From Cyclaneusma minus (taxonomy: Eukaryota; Ascomycota; Leotiomycetes; Marthamycetales; Marthamycetaceae), in contig JAKZHN010000006.1 in NCBI GenBank assembly GCA_037179335.1, positions 992,001 to 1,056,000 on the forward strand: a DNA stretch of 64,000 bases, written 5' to 3'. A program made the translations under genes and the position numbers. Below are positions 22,674 through 34,807 of this stretch, in pieces; within the stretch, counting starts at the first letter, position 1; each line of letters opens with the position of its first letter. Under the pieces are notes generated by a model. It made no database searches and had not been told where the DNA came from. It was given only the letters and a program-made list of their open reading frames with translations.

Positions 22674-23606
22674 TGACGGTTATGAAGAGTACTTCTCGCA
22701 GCATACAGAGCCACTGTTTGAACCTATATTCGTGCCCGTGTTGGAGCATCGACTCTTGGACGATGGCATGAATACTGTGAGAAGATTGCTGGAAGAAAAG
22801 GCCTTTGGCAAGGATGGACAAGAGTACGGCGCTTTGATATTCACTTCTCAAAGAGCTGTCGAAGCTTTTGCGAAATTGGTGGAGGAGGGACAAGGTACTT
22901 CTTGCTACTGCTCTCTATTAGGCCTGGATGACCCTTTGCTGATGCATATTCATCAGGAGAAGCAGGATGGCCCCATCTTGCGTCCGTCCCGCTCTACACG
23001 GTTGGTCCAGCCACGTCTCGCGCCCTACGAGCAATTCCCTCCGAACCTCCGCTCCAGATCTTCGGCGAGGAAACGGGAAATGGCGAAGCCCTAGCCCATT
23101 ATATTCTCAAACATTACAACGAATGGCATGCTCCAGCAACAGATTCATCGAGCCCAAACCTACTTTTCCTAGTCGGCGAACAGAGACGAGACATCATCCC
23201 CAAAACGCTGATGAACCCCGAACTACCCAAGAACCAATACATCCAAGTTGACGAGCTCGAGGTCTACGGCACAGGCATCATGGACTCTTTCGAACAGAAC
23301 TTTTCCGACATAACGGATTCGGAAAAGCCGGTTCGCTGGGTTGTAGTCTTTTCTCCCACGGGCTGCGAGGCAATGCTCAGAGTGCTGAATATGCTAGATC
23401 CCGAGACTGGCAAAGTAAAGACCGAGGAGCGCGGAGGCGGATGTGGGAAACGTAAGGGCAGGAGTGATACGTATATTGCTACCATCGGTCCTACCACCAG
23501 AGACTTTTTGAGAAAGAAATTTGGATTCGAGCCGGATGTGTGCGCGGAAAAACCAAGTCCGGAAGGCATAGGGGCTGGCATCAAGAAGTTTATGGCAGAA
23601 ACGTGA
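22612..23606 (+). CDS. HEM4: Uroporphyrinogen-III synthase
   Basis: Two exons, 22612-22894 and 22957-23606, with a 62-nt intron, give 310 residues. The enzyme cyclises hydroxymethylbilane to uroporphyrinogen III in haem synthesis, in the cytosol. Family segments are PVYLLKTKSTPNDGYEEYF at the N-terminus, ALIFTSQRAVEAFAKLVEE, VPLYTVGPATSRAL just after the intron, NLLFLVGEQRRDIIPKTL, LEVYGTGIMDSFEQNF, WVVVFSPTGCEAML and IATIGPTTRDFLRKKFGFEPDVCAEKPSPEGI near the end. The order matches the two-lobed HemD fold. The start at 22612 is chosen because it immediately precedes the conserved N-terminus. Confidence 0.93.
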
Positions 23607-25244
23607 GGTGGTTGTGGAAGCATGCTGTAGAGGCTATCGAGCTGACTGGGTGGACAGTGCCTCGAAGGACTTGCACAGTGAGGACTGCGGAGCAAAGCTG
23701 GACTCCAGTTCAACTTGATCGCCTTGCTCTTGTCGGTGATGGGGAGGAACATTCATCGCATCCAAGCCCCTTTATCTAGTGGTGTGCGTACCTGCACGAC
23801 GGCCAACCTCAAGCGTTCGCGGAAACCACCTCAGCTTCAACATCGTCGGAGACGGCGTATTTGTTTTGGAAGACAGAACTTCAAATGTCAGTGGTCAATC
23901 GGTTCAAGAACACACAACCCGGCGGTATGTAGCAGCGCCAGATTCACGGCCCAGCCCTATGAGCAGGAACCCTTGGAGCAATCTCCCGGACTGACAGCTC
24001 AGCCATATTACTCCCGACTGTGTTTTCTGGGAAAATCGACGACATACAACAAAGGTATTTGAAGCCGAGTATTTCTTTCTGCAAAAAAATCTCATAGCGT
24101 CAAGTTTGATCTCTATTCCTTTCGTCAAGTTGTTCTCTTCTCTCCTTTCTCCGTGGCAATCAGCACTCTTGGGAATCAGCTTCAGAAGACGAGTTACTTT
24201 CAGTCATCATCGTTATCACCCCAACCTTAAGTCCTCAAGATGCTTGGATCCGGCATTGGCTCCAATCTGTTCAATCTGCACATTTGGGCAGGCTCGTCAC
24301 CCAACAAATTCCTGACGAACTTCCCGGGCTAATGCTGTACTATCGCCTTTAATTGGATTGCTTTTGATTGCCTGGGGTTTGTTCAGTAATTTGGATTCCT
24401 CCCATCTACTTGGAGTTTCTTAATTGTTTAGATCTCTTCTAGTTATTTGGAGTTTCCCTGATTACTTGAACCTCCTCAATTACTCGGCGTTCTCTTGATT
24501 ACTTGGATTCTTGCTAATAATATGGATTTACTCTGGTTACTCAGATTTCTCTAAAATATTGGGATTTTTCTCAATCATTGGGATTTCTTCTAAGTACGTG
24601 GATTCCCCCTGATCTCTTAGATCTATTTCAATCATCTGGATTCTGGTCTATTCAAAGTGTGTCAGAAATTTCTCCGTTCACGAAGCAGGGTATGTCGAGC
24701 CGAACTCTAAGGGCTCACAGGGAGGCGAAGGGCGTGCTTGACCTTTCAGCTGGGAGAGGATTTGGACCCCAAATATGCAACTCAGCGGCAAGGGCCGCAA
24801 GGCAGTGTAACGGCATGTGTTTCGATGTATTCGATATATCACAAGACGCGAAAATCGTTTCGCATTTCGCTAGATAGTTGAATCAGACGAGTAGAGCGAT
24901 GCTTCCAGAGTTTTATCAGATCGATATGATTCTTTGGCATCTGTCAAGGCATGAACCTCTACAAGTTGCTTATCGTTCCGCAAGTCTGGCATGGGATCCT
25001 TTCAGCTCAGCTTACATCTACTTGACGTACTACTTCCAATATCCCGAGAGAAAGCCCTATATATGTGTCAAGTGGCGTTGGGGTCTGTGGGCCTGCAGCA
25101 GGATTAGCTGCCGAGCTGTCTTTCCTATATCTACTTACCTGGTTCCCTGTGCTTGCTCTCGACTTTGTCAGCGAATCTCGCGATCTGGTTATCGTCGGCC
25201 AGTGTCTTGCCACTTCCGCCTCCGAGGCTGCTTGTACAACTACA
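23607..25244. other. Intergenic with a degenerate repeat array
   Basis: A 1.6-kb stretch between HEM4 and the rhodopsin-type gene. Its main content is the 19-bp array at 24350-24645. The remainder holds no gene that I can support. Confidence 0.5.
24350..24645. repeat. Degenerate 19-bp tandem repeat array, about 16 units
   Basis: An AT-rich stretch in which a word like TTACTTGGATTTCTCTTGA returns with 19-bp spacing. The GG (or AG/GA) core falls at 24355, 24374, 24393, 24412, 24430, 24449, 24468, 24486, 24505, 24524, 24543, 24562, 24581, 24600, 24619 and 24638. Units differ from one another at several positions, so the array is old or mutated. Confidence 0.85.
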
Positions 25245-26411
25245 ATGCTACTGCCATGGAGTGTGGTGTATGGCGAACAGTATTACCTGCCGAATTACGC
25301 GACTGGAATCACGTTCACCATCGTAGCTGGCATCTCAGTGGCGCTCCGTTTCCTCACCAGGTTCCTGAGCAATGTCAAGTTTAGCATCGATGACTGGCTG
25401 GTATTGGCAGCCTACACTTTCTTCTTCGTGCAGGAAGTATTGCAGCTTGTGTGTAAGTCTTAAGCTCGCCCGGTTCTCTTGACAGTATGCTGATTAATAT
25501 CTTCTGTAGCACTCGACCACAGATGGGATAATGATCTCGTGTACACTGGGACGTTTTCAAAAGTGAGTGGAGCGCATATTGATATCGAATATACAAGAAA
25601 GCTAACAACTCAACGCAAATAGTACGTCGTCATCTCCACTTGGTTCTACTCCCCTACTGCTGCACTGCTCAAACTTGCGATTTTGTGCTATTATCGCCGC
25701 ATTTTTGATGTGCCTCGTTTCCGCACCAAAACGTGGTTCTTTATCATCTTTACCATTGCCTGGGGAACTGCCGCTACTTTATCAGATATCTTCGCTTGTA
25801 CACCTGTTAGAGCGGCCTGGGACTACACCACATACGCCCCAAGATGCATTAATTTTATAGCATGGATTACTGTTCTTATGGGAATTGAAACGATACTAGA
25901 CACGGCTATTCTGATTCTCCCTATCAGGGAGGTTTTACGGCTGCAAATGGACAGGAAGCGTAAGATTGCAGTCTGTGGCGTCTTTTTGCTCGGTAGCTTG
26001 TGAGTTTTCCCTGTTGACTTAATAAGATGTAAATTGAAATTGCGGCCTGGCTAAAAGTCGAGTTTACAGTGTTATTATAACGAACTTTCTCCGTGTCGTA
26101 TTGAACGGTTCGGCGGGTGGAGGTAGGTTGATTATGGACTCCTTTATAGATTTGTCGCTTACCAAAAATTAGTCGACCAAGGACTGAATGTCTTGTGGAT
26201 TAATATCCATGCAGGCACGGCTTTCCTATCTGCTTCGCTCCCAACATACGCCCCATTAGTGGTCAAGCTGAAAGAAGCTTACACTTCCATTCTGTCCAGC
26301 CTCTCCTCGAGGAAGGTCGCTAGTCGTGAATATTACAGAGAACTGGGTGGTAGCAGAGAGAGCCATATGCTGGTTGCTGTGAAGCCGAAGCAGGATGTAT
26401 TAAGTGCATGA
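25245..26411 (+). CDS. Fungal rhodopsin-type (PTH11-like) seven-helix membrane protein
   Basis: Five exons (25245-25452, 25510-25562, 25623-25999, 26070-26122, 26173-26411) give 309 residues. Hydrophobic segments include TGITFTIVAGISVALRFLTRFL, DDWLVLAAYTFFFVQEVLQLV, SPTAALLKLAILCYYRRIF, FFIIFTIAWGTAATLSDIFACTP, CINFIAWITVLMGIETILD, and IAVCGVFLLGSFVIITNFLR. The end LWINIHAGTAFLSASLPTYAPL is the family's typical last helix, and it fixes the intron 4 acceptor at 26172, not the CAG at 26214. The ALLKLAILCYYRRIF and SLPTYAPL motifs are characteristic of this large fungal family of putative receptors, the best known being Pth11 of rice blast. The loop after helix 2 is shorter than usual. The ligand and role are unknown, and no CFEM domain is present. 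Confidence 0.82.
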
Positions 26412-26593
26412 TTGGCAAGTCTTCTTAGGCCAGTAGATAGAGTTCAGCCTTACAGCACGAATGAAGCTTGTCCAGATACATCATAAAGTTCCAAAAGCGG
26501 GAGCGGGATGGCCTTCGTGCAGGCGATCGATCACTAGCCAGGGGTCACGGCCAGAACTTGCTCAGCCCATATCTGTGCATCGACTCCGCGACC

Positions 26594-27577
26594 ATGCACG
26601 ACCCGTCACCCAACTCGTCGGGCAAATCCACACCGAACATGCCATCCAACTCGTCATACCTCCCTGCGGCCATGTCCAGCGCCGTCTCAGGCCTCATGCG
26701 TCGCTGGTCATCCAACACCGAACAGCTACAGTCTTCCAAATACCAATCTTCTCTGTCGACAACCACAATGCCAGGCGCCATCTACACCCCTCCCAACCGG
26801 ACCGCCTCGCCCTTTCAGCCGCCGCCGCTCTACCCCGTATCCTTGAAGGGATATTCCGCTGGCACCGCGCAATCGGCGCAATTACTCTCCAGTGCGCTGG
26901 CAGAAGAGATCCGGCTTCTGGTCCCGCCGCGGCTACAGCTTTGCGAAGATTGGAATCTGGTCTACAGCTTGGACCAGGATGGCGTCAGTTTAGGGACGCT
27001 CTACAAGAAATGCGATGAGTACAGGGGGCTAAGAAATGGCTATGTACTGGTGGTGAAGGACGGGGAAGGTGGCGTATGTATATCCGAACTCAAGGAATAT
27101 CTCTGCAGAACAATTATTTAATCTTGTTCTATCTAGCTCTTCGGCGCCTACCTTACAGAACCCCCTCATCCCTCTCCCCACTACTTCGGCACCGGAGAGT
27201 GCTTCCTCTGGCGCGCCTCCATCCTCCTTGACCTTCCCCCACCTCCTTCTGCCGACACAACACACGCCACCCGCAGCACCACCCTCTCCAGCAAAAACCC
27301 CCGCTCCCCCACAACCCCAACCACACCCAGCACCCCCGACCGAATCCGCTTCAAAGCCTTCCCCTACAGCGGCGAAAACGACTACCTGATGCTCTGCGAA
27401 ACCGGCTTCTTCAGCGTCGGTGGCGGCGACGGTCACTACGGCTTATGGCTCGACGATACGCTGGAGCGAGGGATCAGTAGCAGCTGCCCTACATTTGGCA
27501 ACGAGCCATTGAGCGAAGAGGGCGAGAAATTTGATATCTTGGGCGTGGAGTTGTGGACTGTTGGCAATCCAGCGTGA
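26594..27577 (+). CDS. OXR1: TLDc-domain protein, oxidation resistance protein 1 type
   Basis: Two exons, 26594-27073 and 27137-27577, with a 63-nt intron, give 306 residues. The TLDc fold starts near residue 95: LAEEIRLLVPPRLQLCEDW, NLVYSLDQDGVSLGTLYKK, YVLVVKDGEGG, then LFGAYLTEPPHPSPHYFGTGECFLWRA after the intron, and FKAFPYSGENDYLMLCETGFFSVGGG, HYGLWLDDTLERGISSSCPTFGNEPLS and FDILGVELWTVG at the end. TLDc proteins protect against oxidative stress, and yeast Oxr1 also promotes V-ATPase disassembly. Residues 1-90 are Ser/Pro-rich and disordered. A Pro/Thr-rich insertion (STTLSSKNPRSPTTPTTPST) interrupts the domain, as in other fungi. The start is the first in-frame ATG. It lies 182 bp downstream of the rhodopsin-type gene on the same strand. 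Confidence 0.88.
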
Positions 27578-28476
27578 CATGTGAAGCACATCGATTTCGT
27601 GCATATTAGCTTCGTAAACTCTGGCTTGGTAGCAAGAGAGCGAGCTTGGAGGATAGAAGACTGGAAAAGGCGCCGGAGATACAATCGATACCCATAGCTG
27701 CCGGAAGCTAGTTATTTCTTTTGATTTGTCGACTGGTATTATGGCGTTGGGGAGGTTTGTCGCTGGGCTCGGTCTAACGGAACAGTCAAAACAGGAAAAC
27801 AGACAGGAAATCATTTGCTTTGGCAGACAGCTTAAGCAGGTCAGCAAAATCAATCACTTACTGTACTTGGCCGATTGGGCTTTTTTTCAAAGAGATTAGA
27901 GTCTAGGTAAAATCGCGCCTAGCAATAAGGGCAGCTCTGGAATGAGCAAGAGTCTGGAGACATAAGACTGTGTTGTGGATCAAATGAGACTTTTGTGTGT
28001 GCTAAGACTGCCCGCCTTGGATGACAGTGACTGCCTTTATCATGTTTGATGATTGGGACTGGCCGGAGTAATAAAGGTTTCCGAGCCCCTACTACTTACT
28101 ACTATTGATCCGCGTTTCAAATTTGGAAGGCGATATCGATTGTCGACGGGGAGGGCCAGGCGAGGCGAGAGCTGTTGTCAAGTCCGGAGCTTAAGAAACG
28201 CCTTCTTCGACTGTGCGAATTAGAGATAGCAAAGAGACCAGAGTAAAGACTCGATGTCATCTGTGATTTCAATGTCAAAATCTCATGCAACATGAATTCT
28301 GGAACCGGGCCGAAATTGAATTCATGTTCTCATATTCGTAAAGCTCCCGATGCTCATCAGCAGCCTCTCCTAAACCACACAATCCGGTATACCAAGGCCA
28401 ATAAATGAGAAACGCCCGCAAATCGATATCTCGAAACAAACAAATCCCACGCGAGCACGCCCAACATATAAGACAA
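27578..28476. other. Tail-to-tail intergenic region
   Basis: 899 bp between OXR1 and CND1 3' ends. No gene or notable repeat was seen. Confidence 0.5.
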
Positions 28477-31400
28477 TCAAGCATTTGCTTGTACCACCCT
28501 GAAGCCACTTGCCACCAATTTCGTGATGTCCTCATTTTTGTGCTGAAGCAGACTCAGGGCGTATGCCACATCATTCCACTGCCGCTCCGTCTCGCACCGG
28601 GCAAGCCTAGCTGCCAACTTATCTGCGAGCTGCTTGGCATGCTTGTCCTACAAATGATTAGCACCAAGATCCGTAGAAGCTGAGTCGAGAAAAAACATAC
28701 CTTTTCAATAAAGCCCGCCAAGAACTTGATGATTCTCCTCAATGCTTCCTCCTCTAGCTCCTTCTCTGCGGACAGCAAACTGAACATATCCACAAAATGG
28801 TTGTAGACAGCATTGTCCTTAGTGGAAAGCTCCGTGAAGAACATCCGACTCAGGTCCGCGATTCTCTTGTCCTCGTCCTCGAGACATTTTGCCATTTCGC
28901 CGAGCTGTCCCTTGACCTTGACTTGTCCTGCGAGAATGAGGAAAGTAAGGGTCATTAGACAAGTTCGTTTCACGCTGGCATCCTTGTCATTGAGGCGACG
29001 GTAGAGGAAATCGGTGTTCTCATCGATAAGATGGTTGAAGCAGACGGCCATGTCGCCAAGCGCGATCACCACATTTGATCGAATGATCGGGTCCTTGGAT
29101 CGCTCCATGATGGTGATCAGGAGAGGAAGATTCTGCTCGCAATATTCGGAACTGACACACATGAGTTTGGCGAGGCATAGTGTTGCAGCGGCCTGGAGAT
29201 TTCGATCCTTGTATGTGGTGTTATTCGAGCAAATCTCGGCAACGAGAGGACCGAAATTCGCTAGGATCGAATTTTCACCATATAGTAATTCTCGCTCTCG
29301 GATATGCTGCATGGCTTCCGTAAAGTCGTCTTCTGTTGTACCCCCAATAAGATCAAGTTCGTCGGCATCCTCTTTGGCAGCTTTGTTAGCCGCGGCTTCC
29401 GCGGTCTTCGCTTTTTCTTGTTCCTGCTTCCTGCGTTTGAAGTCAAGCTCGCAAAGCTCCAGATGCACAATTTGCTTGATAGCAACATGGCCAACTATGA
29501 ACAACAGCTGTGAAAGAGCAACAGAGCCATTCAGCTTAGGCTCCCCAGCCTTAGGCTCGATTGTCTCCGACCTATCAGGAGGGGGGCTGATAGGTGCGCC
29601 TGATGTCTCGTCATTCTGACCGACTTCCGCTGGCTGGGGCGAATGCTGTTGCTGGAAGACTTGCTTCGTCTTCCTTCGAAGAATCTCTGTGCAAAGAGTG
29701 TCCGGATGCCTCGAAAGTGTGTATATAGCGCTTATTGCCTGTTCTGCTACGCCATACCACTCCTTGCTATCCGAGGATACCTCAATAATAGCAGCAAGCT
29801 TCAGGAGCACAGCATGGTCATTCGTCAATTTCGACGGCTTGATTGCGGTCTCCTGAGCTTTGCGTCCGGTTGGGCTGATACGCCGTAGCGCAATGCATGT
29901 GTACTTGGCCAGCTGAAGGTCTCTGCGTCCAAGGCTACCAAGACCTATCCGAAGCATTGTTTCCATCTCTCCGACGACGATCTCGGGGGATGCAGTTGCC
30001 AACATTCCTAAAACAATGATCGATCCCCTTCTCTGGCTCCTGGATATCTCTTTCTTCTGAACTCCATACACTTGCCATAACTTCGAGACCACAAGATCCG
30101 AGATATGACCAGCCTTCATCATGGTGCTCAGCAATTGCTCGAGCGACGTCAACTCGGCTGGTGTGGCCCCGAATGTCAAACTAATCATGTTTCGAGCAAT
30201 GTAGTTTGCGGCATCATTACCACTGTAGGAGTCAGGTGCCTCGAAGAACAGCCTTTTGTAGCATTCGATGAGGTGGTTCTGAACACCTTTGCCCTCGTCG
30301 CTGTTGCCTTTGGTCCAGATCAGCCGAAGCATTCGTCGAATGCCAACCTTACTCTGCTCAATCTTGTATGCATCGCTGATCTCGAAGAAATCCATGGCCT
30401 CGATGATCTCACTTTTGTTCTTTGAGCCAAGCAGCTGAACGATAGTGGTACTTGCTCCGTGGAGGACTTCGATGAATTTCAAAGCCTCAACATAATATCT
30501 TCTCGTAAGCGTGAGTTTCCCAATGGCTTCCGAGGTTGCCGCCTCTTCTTGTACTTTTCTGGCGAGTTCCGTCTTCTCATCGTTGGTCAATTCTCTTTGG
30601 GGCGAGCCGTTGTCGATTTGCGTGGCTTCATCAAGTAAAGCTTCATCCACTGTCTCGTCGGCTTTCTTGCTACCCTCAGCCAATCCGGGTGTTCCAGCTG
30701 GTGGCTTCAGGGCCGCTAATTCTGCTTCCACAGCTTCAAGTCTGGAGTTCCAGTCTTTGTAGGACAATTCTCCTCCATGCATGACACTGAAGGGGTGCGT
30801 CTTGATTAGCGCACCGAGAAGTTTGATCGCATTCCTTCGGACATTGCTGCTCTTGTCCTCAAGGCTCCGAGCAGCCAACTCAGCGGCTCTTTGCCTTCTC
30901 TTGGGAAACTTCTGCTCGAGGTCGCAAAGCTTGACGTAAACCTGGATTGTCCTACATCGGCAGTAAGGATTAATATCCAGGAATCGCTCTTCCAAGACGT
31001 CGAAAAACGCATTCAACTGGGTCTTGTGGTTCTCGCCTCTCTCCTCCTGCTTGCTCAGATCTGCAACCATGTTGCCGCAAACCTCGATGATAGCACAGCG
31101 AAGGGTGTGCGACTAGAAAACATCAGCATTCATCTAAAAATTTTAAGAGACGAAAAAGTAATACCTCACTATCCAGCTGCTTGGCCAGCATGGTCATTTG
31201 TTTGATGACCAGCTTGGGTGCAAGTTCTGAAAGCTTGATGAAGAATGTAGAAACAGACTTGGGTCCCTTCGTGTCATTGCTGTTGAACTCTTTGTTACTT
31301 AGTTCTCTGATAATCTCGTCTGCCAGCTGTGGGTAGTCGTATTGCTCAGCCAGAATATGCAGAAATTCTGCCATGGGTTCGGAAAGATGCTCAAAGTAGG

Positions 31401-32247
31401 TCAGATTCTGAACGATCGAAATACCAGCAGCATAGCCATGACCATGGTGCTTGATAGCTATGCACAAGACTTTGAAAGCATGCATCCGGATTGACGTATT
31501 CTTGACACGCTGTTCACTCTCAAGAATCATGTATACCGGGCGAGTAAACAGACCGATGAAGGTGTCGCGTTCGGATGTTGTGAGGAACAGCTTGCCGAGT
31601 TTCAACTTCAGCACCTTGCACATAGTGTCCAAAGCCGCCTGCAACTGTGCAGAAGAATCCCAAGATCCATCCTTCGTGGCCGCTTTTGCTTTGCTAGCCT
31701 TCCCTCGTCCTCTGGCAGCCGGCGCAGATGCGGGCTTCTCGGCCGCCTTCGTCTCGACAGCAGCAATGGTCCATTGTAGGAGGAAGCCGAAGATTTCCAG
31801 GAGCTGCTTGTGGTGCGCAACCAGGTCCTGTTCGTCGCTCTCGAGGTCGTTGTGTATGATGTCGGCTTCGGCAGAGAGGCCCGAGACGACAAGATCGAAC
31901 ACCTTGCTCAGGGCATGTGCAGGGAGGAAGGAGGCAGATCTAGATAGGCGAAAGAGCTCAGAGTCTGGTTCTGTGGGGTAGTTTTGGGTGGATTGAAGTG
32001 AAATGGGGGCACACTTTAACAAGAATTGCAGGGAGTCAAACGAAGAAGAACGGGTGATGGCATCGGGATTTTCGGCGACCGAGTCGACAATGGGGTTCAG
32101 CACGCTGTTGATCAGGGCATTGTTCAGCGAGTCGGGATCGTTCTCGCAGTCGACCAGATTGGAGTCGGCCTCTGTCGTCGGAACGGTCGCGGGGTCGCTC
32201 AGGTAGTTCTTCAGCGCCTCGTTGATGTCGAAATCGATGGAATCCAT
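28477..32247 (-). CDS. YCS4: Condensin complex subunit 1 (Cnd1/Ycs4)
   Basis: Three exons, 32247-31165, 31112-28701 and 28647-28477, with 52- and 53-nt introns, give 1221 residues. This is the HEAT-repeat subunit of condensin that, with Brn1 and the Smc2-Smc4 pair, compacts mitotic chromosomes. Signature segments are SFDSLQFLLKCAP near the N-terminus, the RGRGKASKAKAA linker, VRRNAIKLLGALIKTHPF, the DEALLDEATQ region, and the C-terminal Cnd1 domain DPIIRSNVVIALGDMAVCFN, LYRRLNDKDASVKRTCLMTLTFLILAG, VKGQLGEMAKCLEDEDKRIADL and FFTELSTKDNAVYNHFVDM. Length fits the family. The last exon is short and mostly charged. It is transcribed head-to-head with CDC7, with 284 bp between starts. Confidence 0.95.
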
Positions 32248-32531
32248 GGTTGCGGGGGAGTTGAGCGCAGCGGCGCGATATAAATCACAAAAAAGCGGCA
32301 GGCATAAAGGCGACAGACGTGGGCTGCGAGAGGGCGACGGCGCGCGAGAGGGCGACAGCTGCTCTGTTTACGGAAGCCGTATTTTTCGTGTCAATAGCAA
32401 CCACCTCGGCTGCCGCACCCCGCGTCTTCCACCGATCAACATTCCGATAGAACAGACGCTCGTCCCCGAAAATCGACTTATAATAGATCATGTCTGTATG
32501 AGACCAGCTGCCACCACTTGCGCATTCTAAT
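32248..32531. promoter_or_regulatory. Short bidirectional promoter between CND1 and CDC7
   Basis: 284 bp separate the two divergent starts. It is GC-rich, with a direct repeat of GCGAGAGGGCGAC near 32327 and 32345 and a TATAAA-like word (GATATAAATC) near 32277 on the CND1 side. No MluI cell-cycle box (ACGCGT) is present. Confidence 0.6.
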
Positions 32532-34008
32532 ATGGCTTCTCGCGCGCGCCAGGCGCCCTTCAATATCCACGACGACAATGTCAAAACGGAGCCCGACGAA
32601 TTTGATGCCAAGGCTGAAGACTACACCGACGACGATGTAGCCCAGCACGACGAGAACGATGAGAGTCAGGACGACCGTTACCCGAACTCCGTAGCCTCGG
32701 ATGAGAGCGACGACGTGGTGGATCCCGCCGTTCAGGAGGACATGGACAAATTCGTCGCAACCTTCCGGGGGATCAAGGATCGATTTCGTCTGATCAACAG
32801 GATTGGCGAAGGTGACTTTCTATTACAAGAGTCGCATAGTCGAGGAACTAATTTCCCATACAGGTACTTTCTCAACCGTGTACAAGGCAGAGGACCTGAT
32901 GTACGGCCACTACGACAACCGCTGGGACCTCGAAGAGAAGGAAAACAAATGGGTGTCGCCGCCTCTCAAGAAACGCCAGCCGAATTCCGCAGCGCTCGAG
33001 GACGCCGCTTATTCCCAGCCCAAACGACGTCCAAAGTACGTGGCCATCAAGAAGATCTACGTCACCAGCAGCCCCTCCCGCATCCTGAACGAGATCGAGC
33101 TTTTGCACGCCCTCAAGGACTGCGACTCGGTCTGTCCTCTGATAACGGCCTTCCGCCACACGGATCAAGTCGTCGTCGTTCTACCCTACTTCCGCCACAC
33201 CGACTTCCGCGACTACTTTCGCAAGATGACTGTGCCGGACATGCAGATCTACTTCCGCTCCTTGTTTACGGCACTTGCTGCTGTCCATGCAGAGGGCATA
33301 TTGCATCGGGACATCAAGCCTACGAATTTCTTGTACGAGCCTGACAAGCGCCGCGGTGTTCTGGTGGACTTTGGCCTGGCTGAAAGAGAAGCAATGGACG
33401 GGAAGCCGTGTTTGTGTCAGGAGTCTTCGGAGCACCGTCGTCACCGAGTCCAGAACAGCGTAGCTGCTCGAAGCGGACCTTCGGCAGGGTATCCCAAGAA
33501 CGACTCCCGGCCATCTAGGAGGGCAAATCGCGCGGGTACCAGGGGCTTTCGAGCCCCTGAAGTCCTGTTCAAATGCACCGAGCAGACCACTAAGATCGAT
33601 ATTTGGTCCGCAGGCGTCATCCTACTCACTATTCTCTCAAGACGCTTTCCATTCTTCAATTCAGCGGACGATGTGGAGGCCTTGATCGAGATAGCGACTA
33701 TTTTTGGGCAGAGGAAGATGAAGCAGTGCGCCATGCTGCATGGAACGATCTTTGAGACTAGCATTCCCACAATCGGAATGATTGGCTTCACGTTTGACAA
33801 GATCATTCTATGGTCGACCTGCCGGAACGATTCAGGGAAAGGCAAGGAGGTCAAGCTGGAGGATGACGAGGCTCTGGCGGTTGAATTCCTGACCAAATGT
33901 CTCGACTTAGACCCCAACCATCGCATCAGTGCGAAAGAAGCCCTTGAGCATCCTTTCCTGAGGGAAGAGCAGTACGAGGAAGAAGATGAAATGGACATGC
34001 TGGAGTAA
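32532..34008 (+). CDS. CDC7: Cell-division-cycle kinase Cdc7 (DDK catalytic subunit)
   Basis: Two exons, 32532-32811 and 32864-34008, with a 52-nt intron placed inside the glycine loop, give 474 residues. With its Dbf4 regulator, Cdc7 phosphorylates Mcm2-7 to fire replication origins. The first 75 residues are very acidic. Kinase motifs are INRIGEG/TFSTVYKAED, YVAIKKIYVTSSPSRILNEIELL, VVVLPYFRHTDFRDYF (a Cdc7 signature), ILHRDIKPTNFLY and LVDFGLAERE. A basic insert between DFG and the activation segment follows, then NRAGTRGFRAPEVLFKC and KIDIWSAGVILLTILSRRFPFFNSADDVEALIEIATIFG, which is again typical of Cdc7. The kinase insertions are present but shorter than in yeast. The acidic tail EEQYEEEDEMDMLE ends the protein. 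Confidence 0.95.
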
Positions 34009-34292
34009 TTCTGCCGCTTTTCTTCTCGGCTTCAAGCCATAGGGTGGATGGTGTTCTTGGGCTGCATTTGGAGGCGTTAGTGTGCTTGCTGGCTTGAGTT
34101 CTGTCCATAGATACGTAGCTATAGCTACACATTGAGTTCGAAAGAACACTTATTCTGCATGATCACACAGTTGGTATTAAATCCTTGCGTTGTAGTTTTG
34201 GAAGCTTTGTGTCTCATTTGCAACTCCGAGGGCCATTTCATAGCGGCCTACCATGCAGTGAACACGAGATCCCATTCCGCAGTTCCAAGCCT

Positions 34293-34772
34293 TTATGCGA
34301 CCAATTCGACGACACCTCCGGCCTCAGTGATCTTTCTCTCTGCCTCCTTGCTGAACCACCTAGCACGCACAACGAGCGGGACTTCTGGAATGCGGCCCTT
34401 GCCCAACACTTTGCTGTATCCGAGAGGGAGGAGATCGAGAACGGGGACGGTGTCCTTCTTGGCGCCTTCAGCGAGGTACTCGGCGCGCTTCTCGGCGGGG
34501 ACGAGGGACCAGAGCTAGAATCCTGTTAGTAAATGATCCGAAGTCTACAGCAAACTGCGCATCTTCATGACGGCTGAATTCGCTCGAGTCCACCAGCTCC
34601 CCCCAACGTAGATATAGGACCTTCAGATGCGGGGCAGAATCGTAGATATCGTACCTTGTCGAGGTTGATGACGGGCTTCCAGAAGTGGTTGCCTTGCTTG
34701 TGGAAATATCGCATTCCGACCTTTCCAAAGTAACCGGGATGGTACTTGTCCATGTTCGTCCTGTGGTGGTGT

Positions 34773-34807
<35 letters not shown>

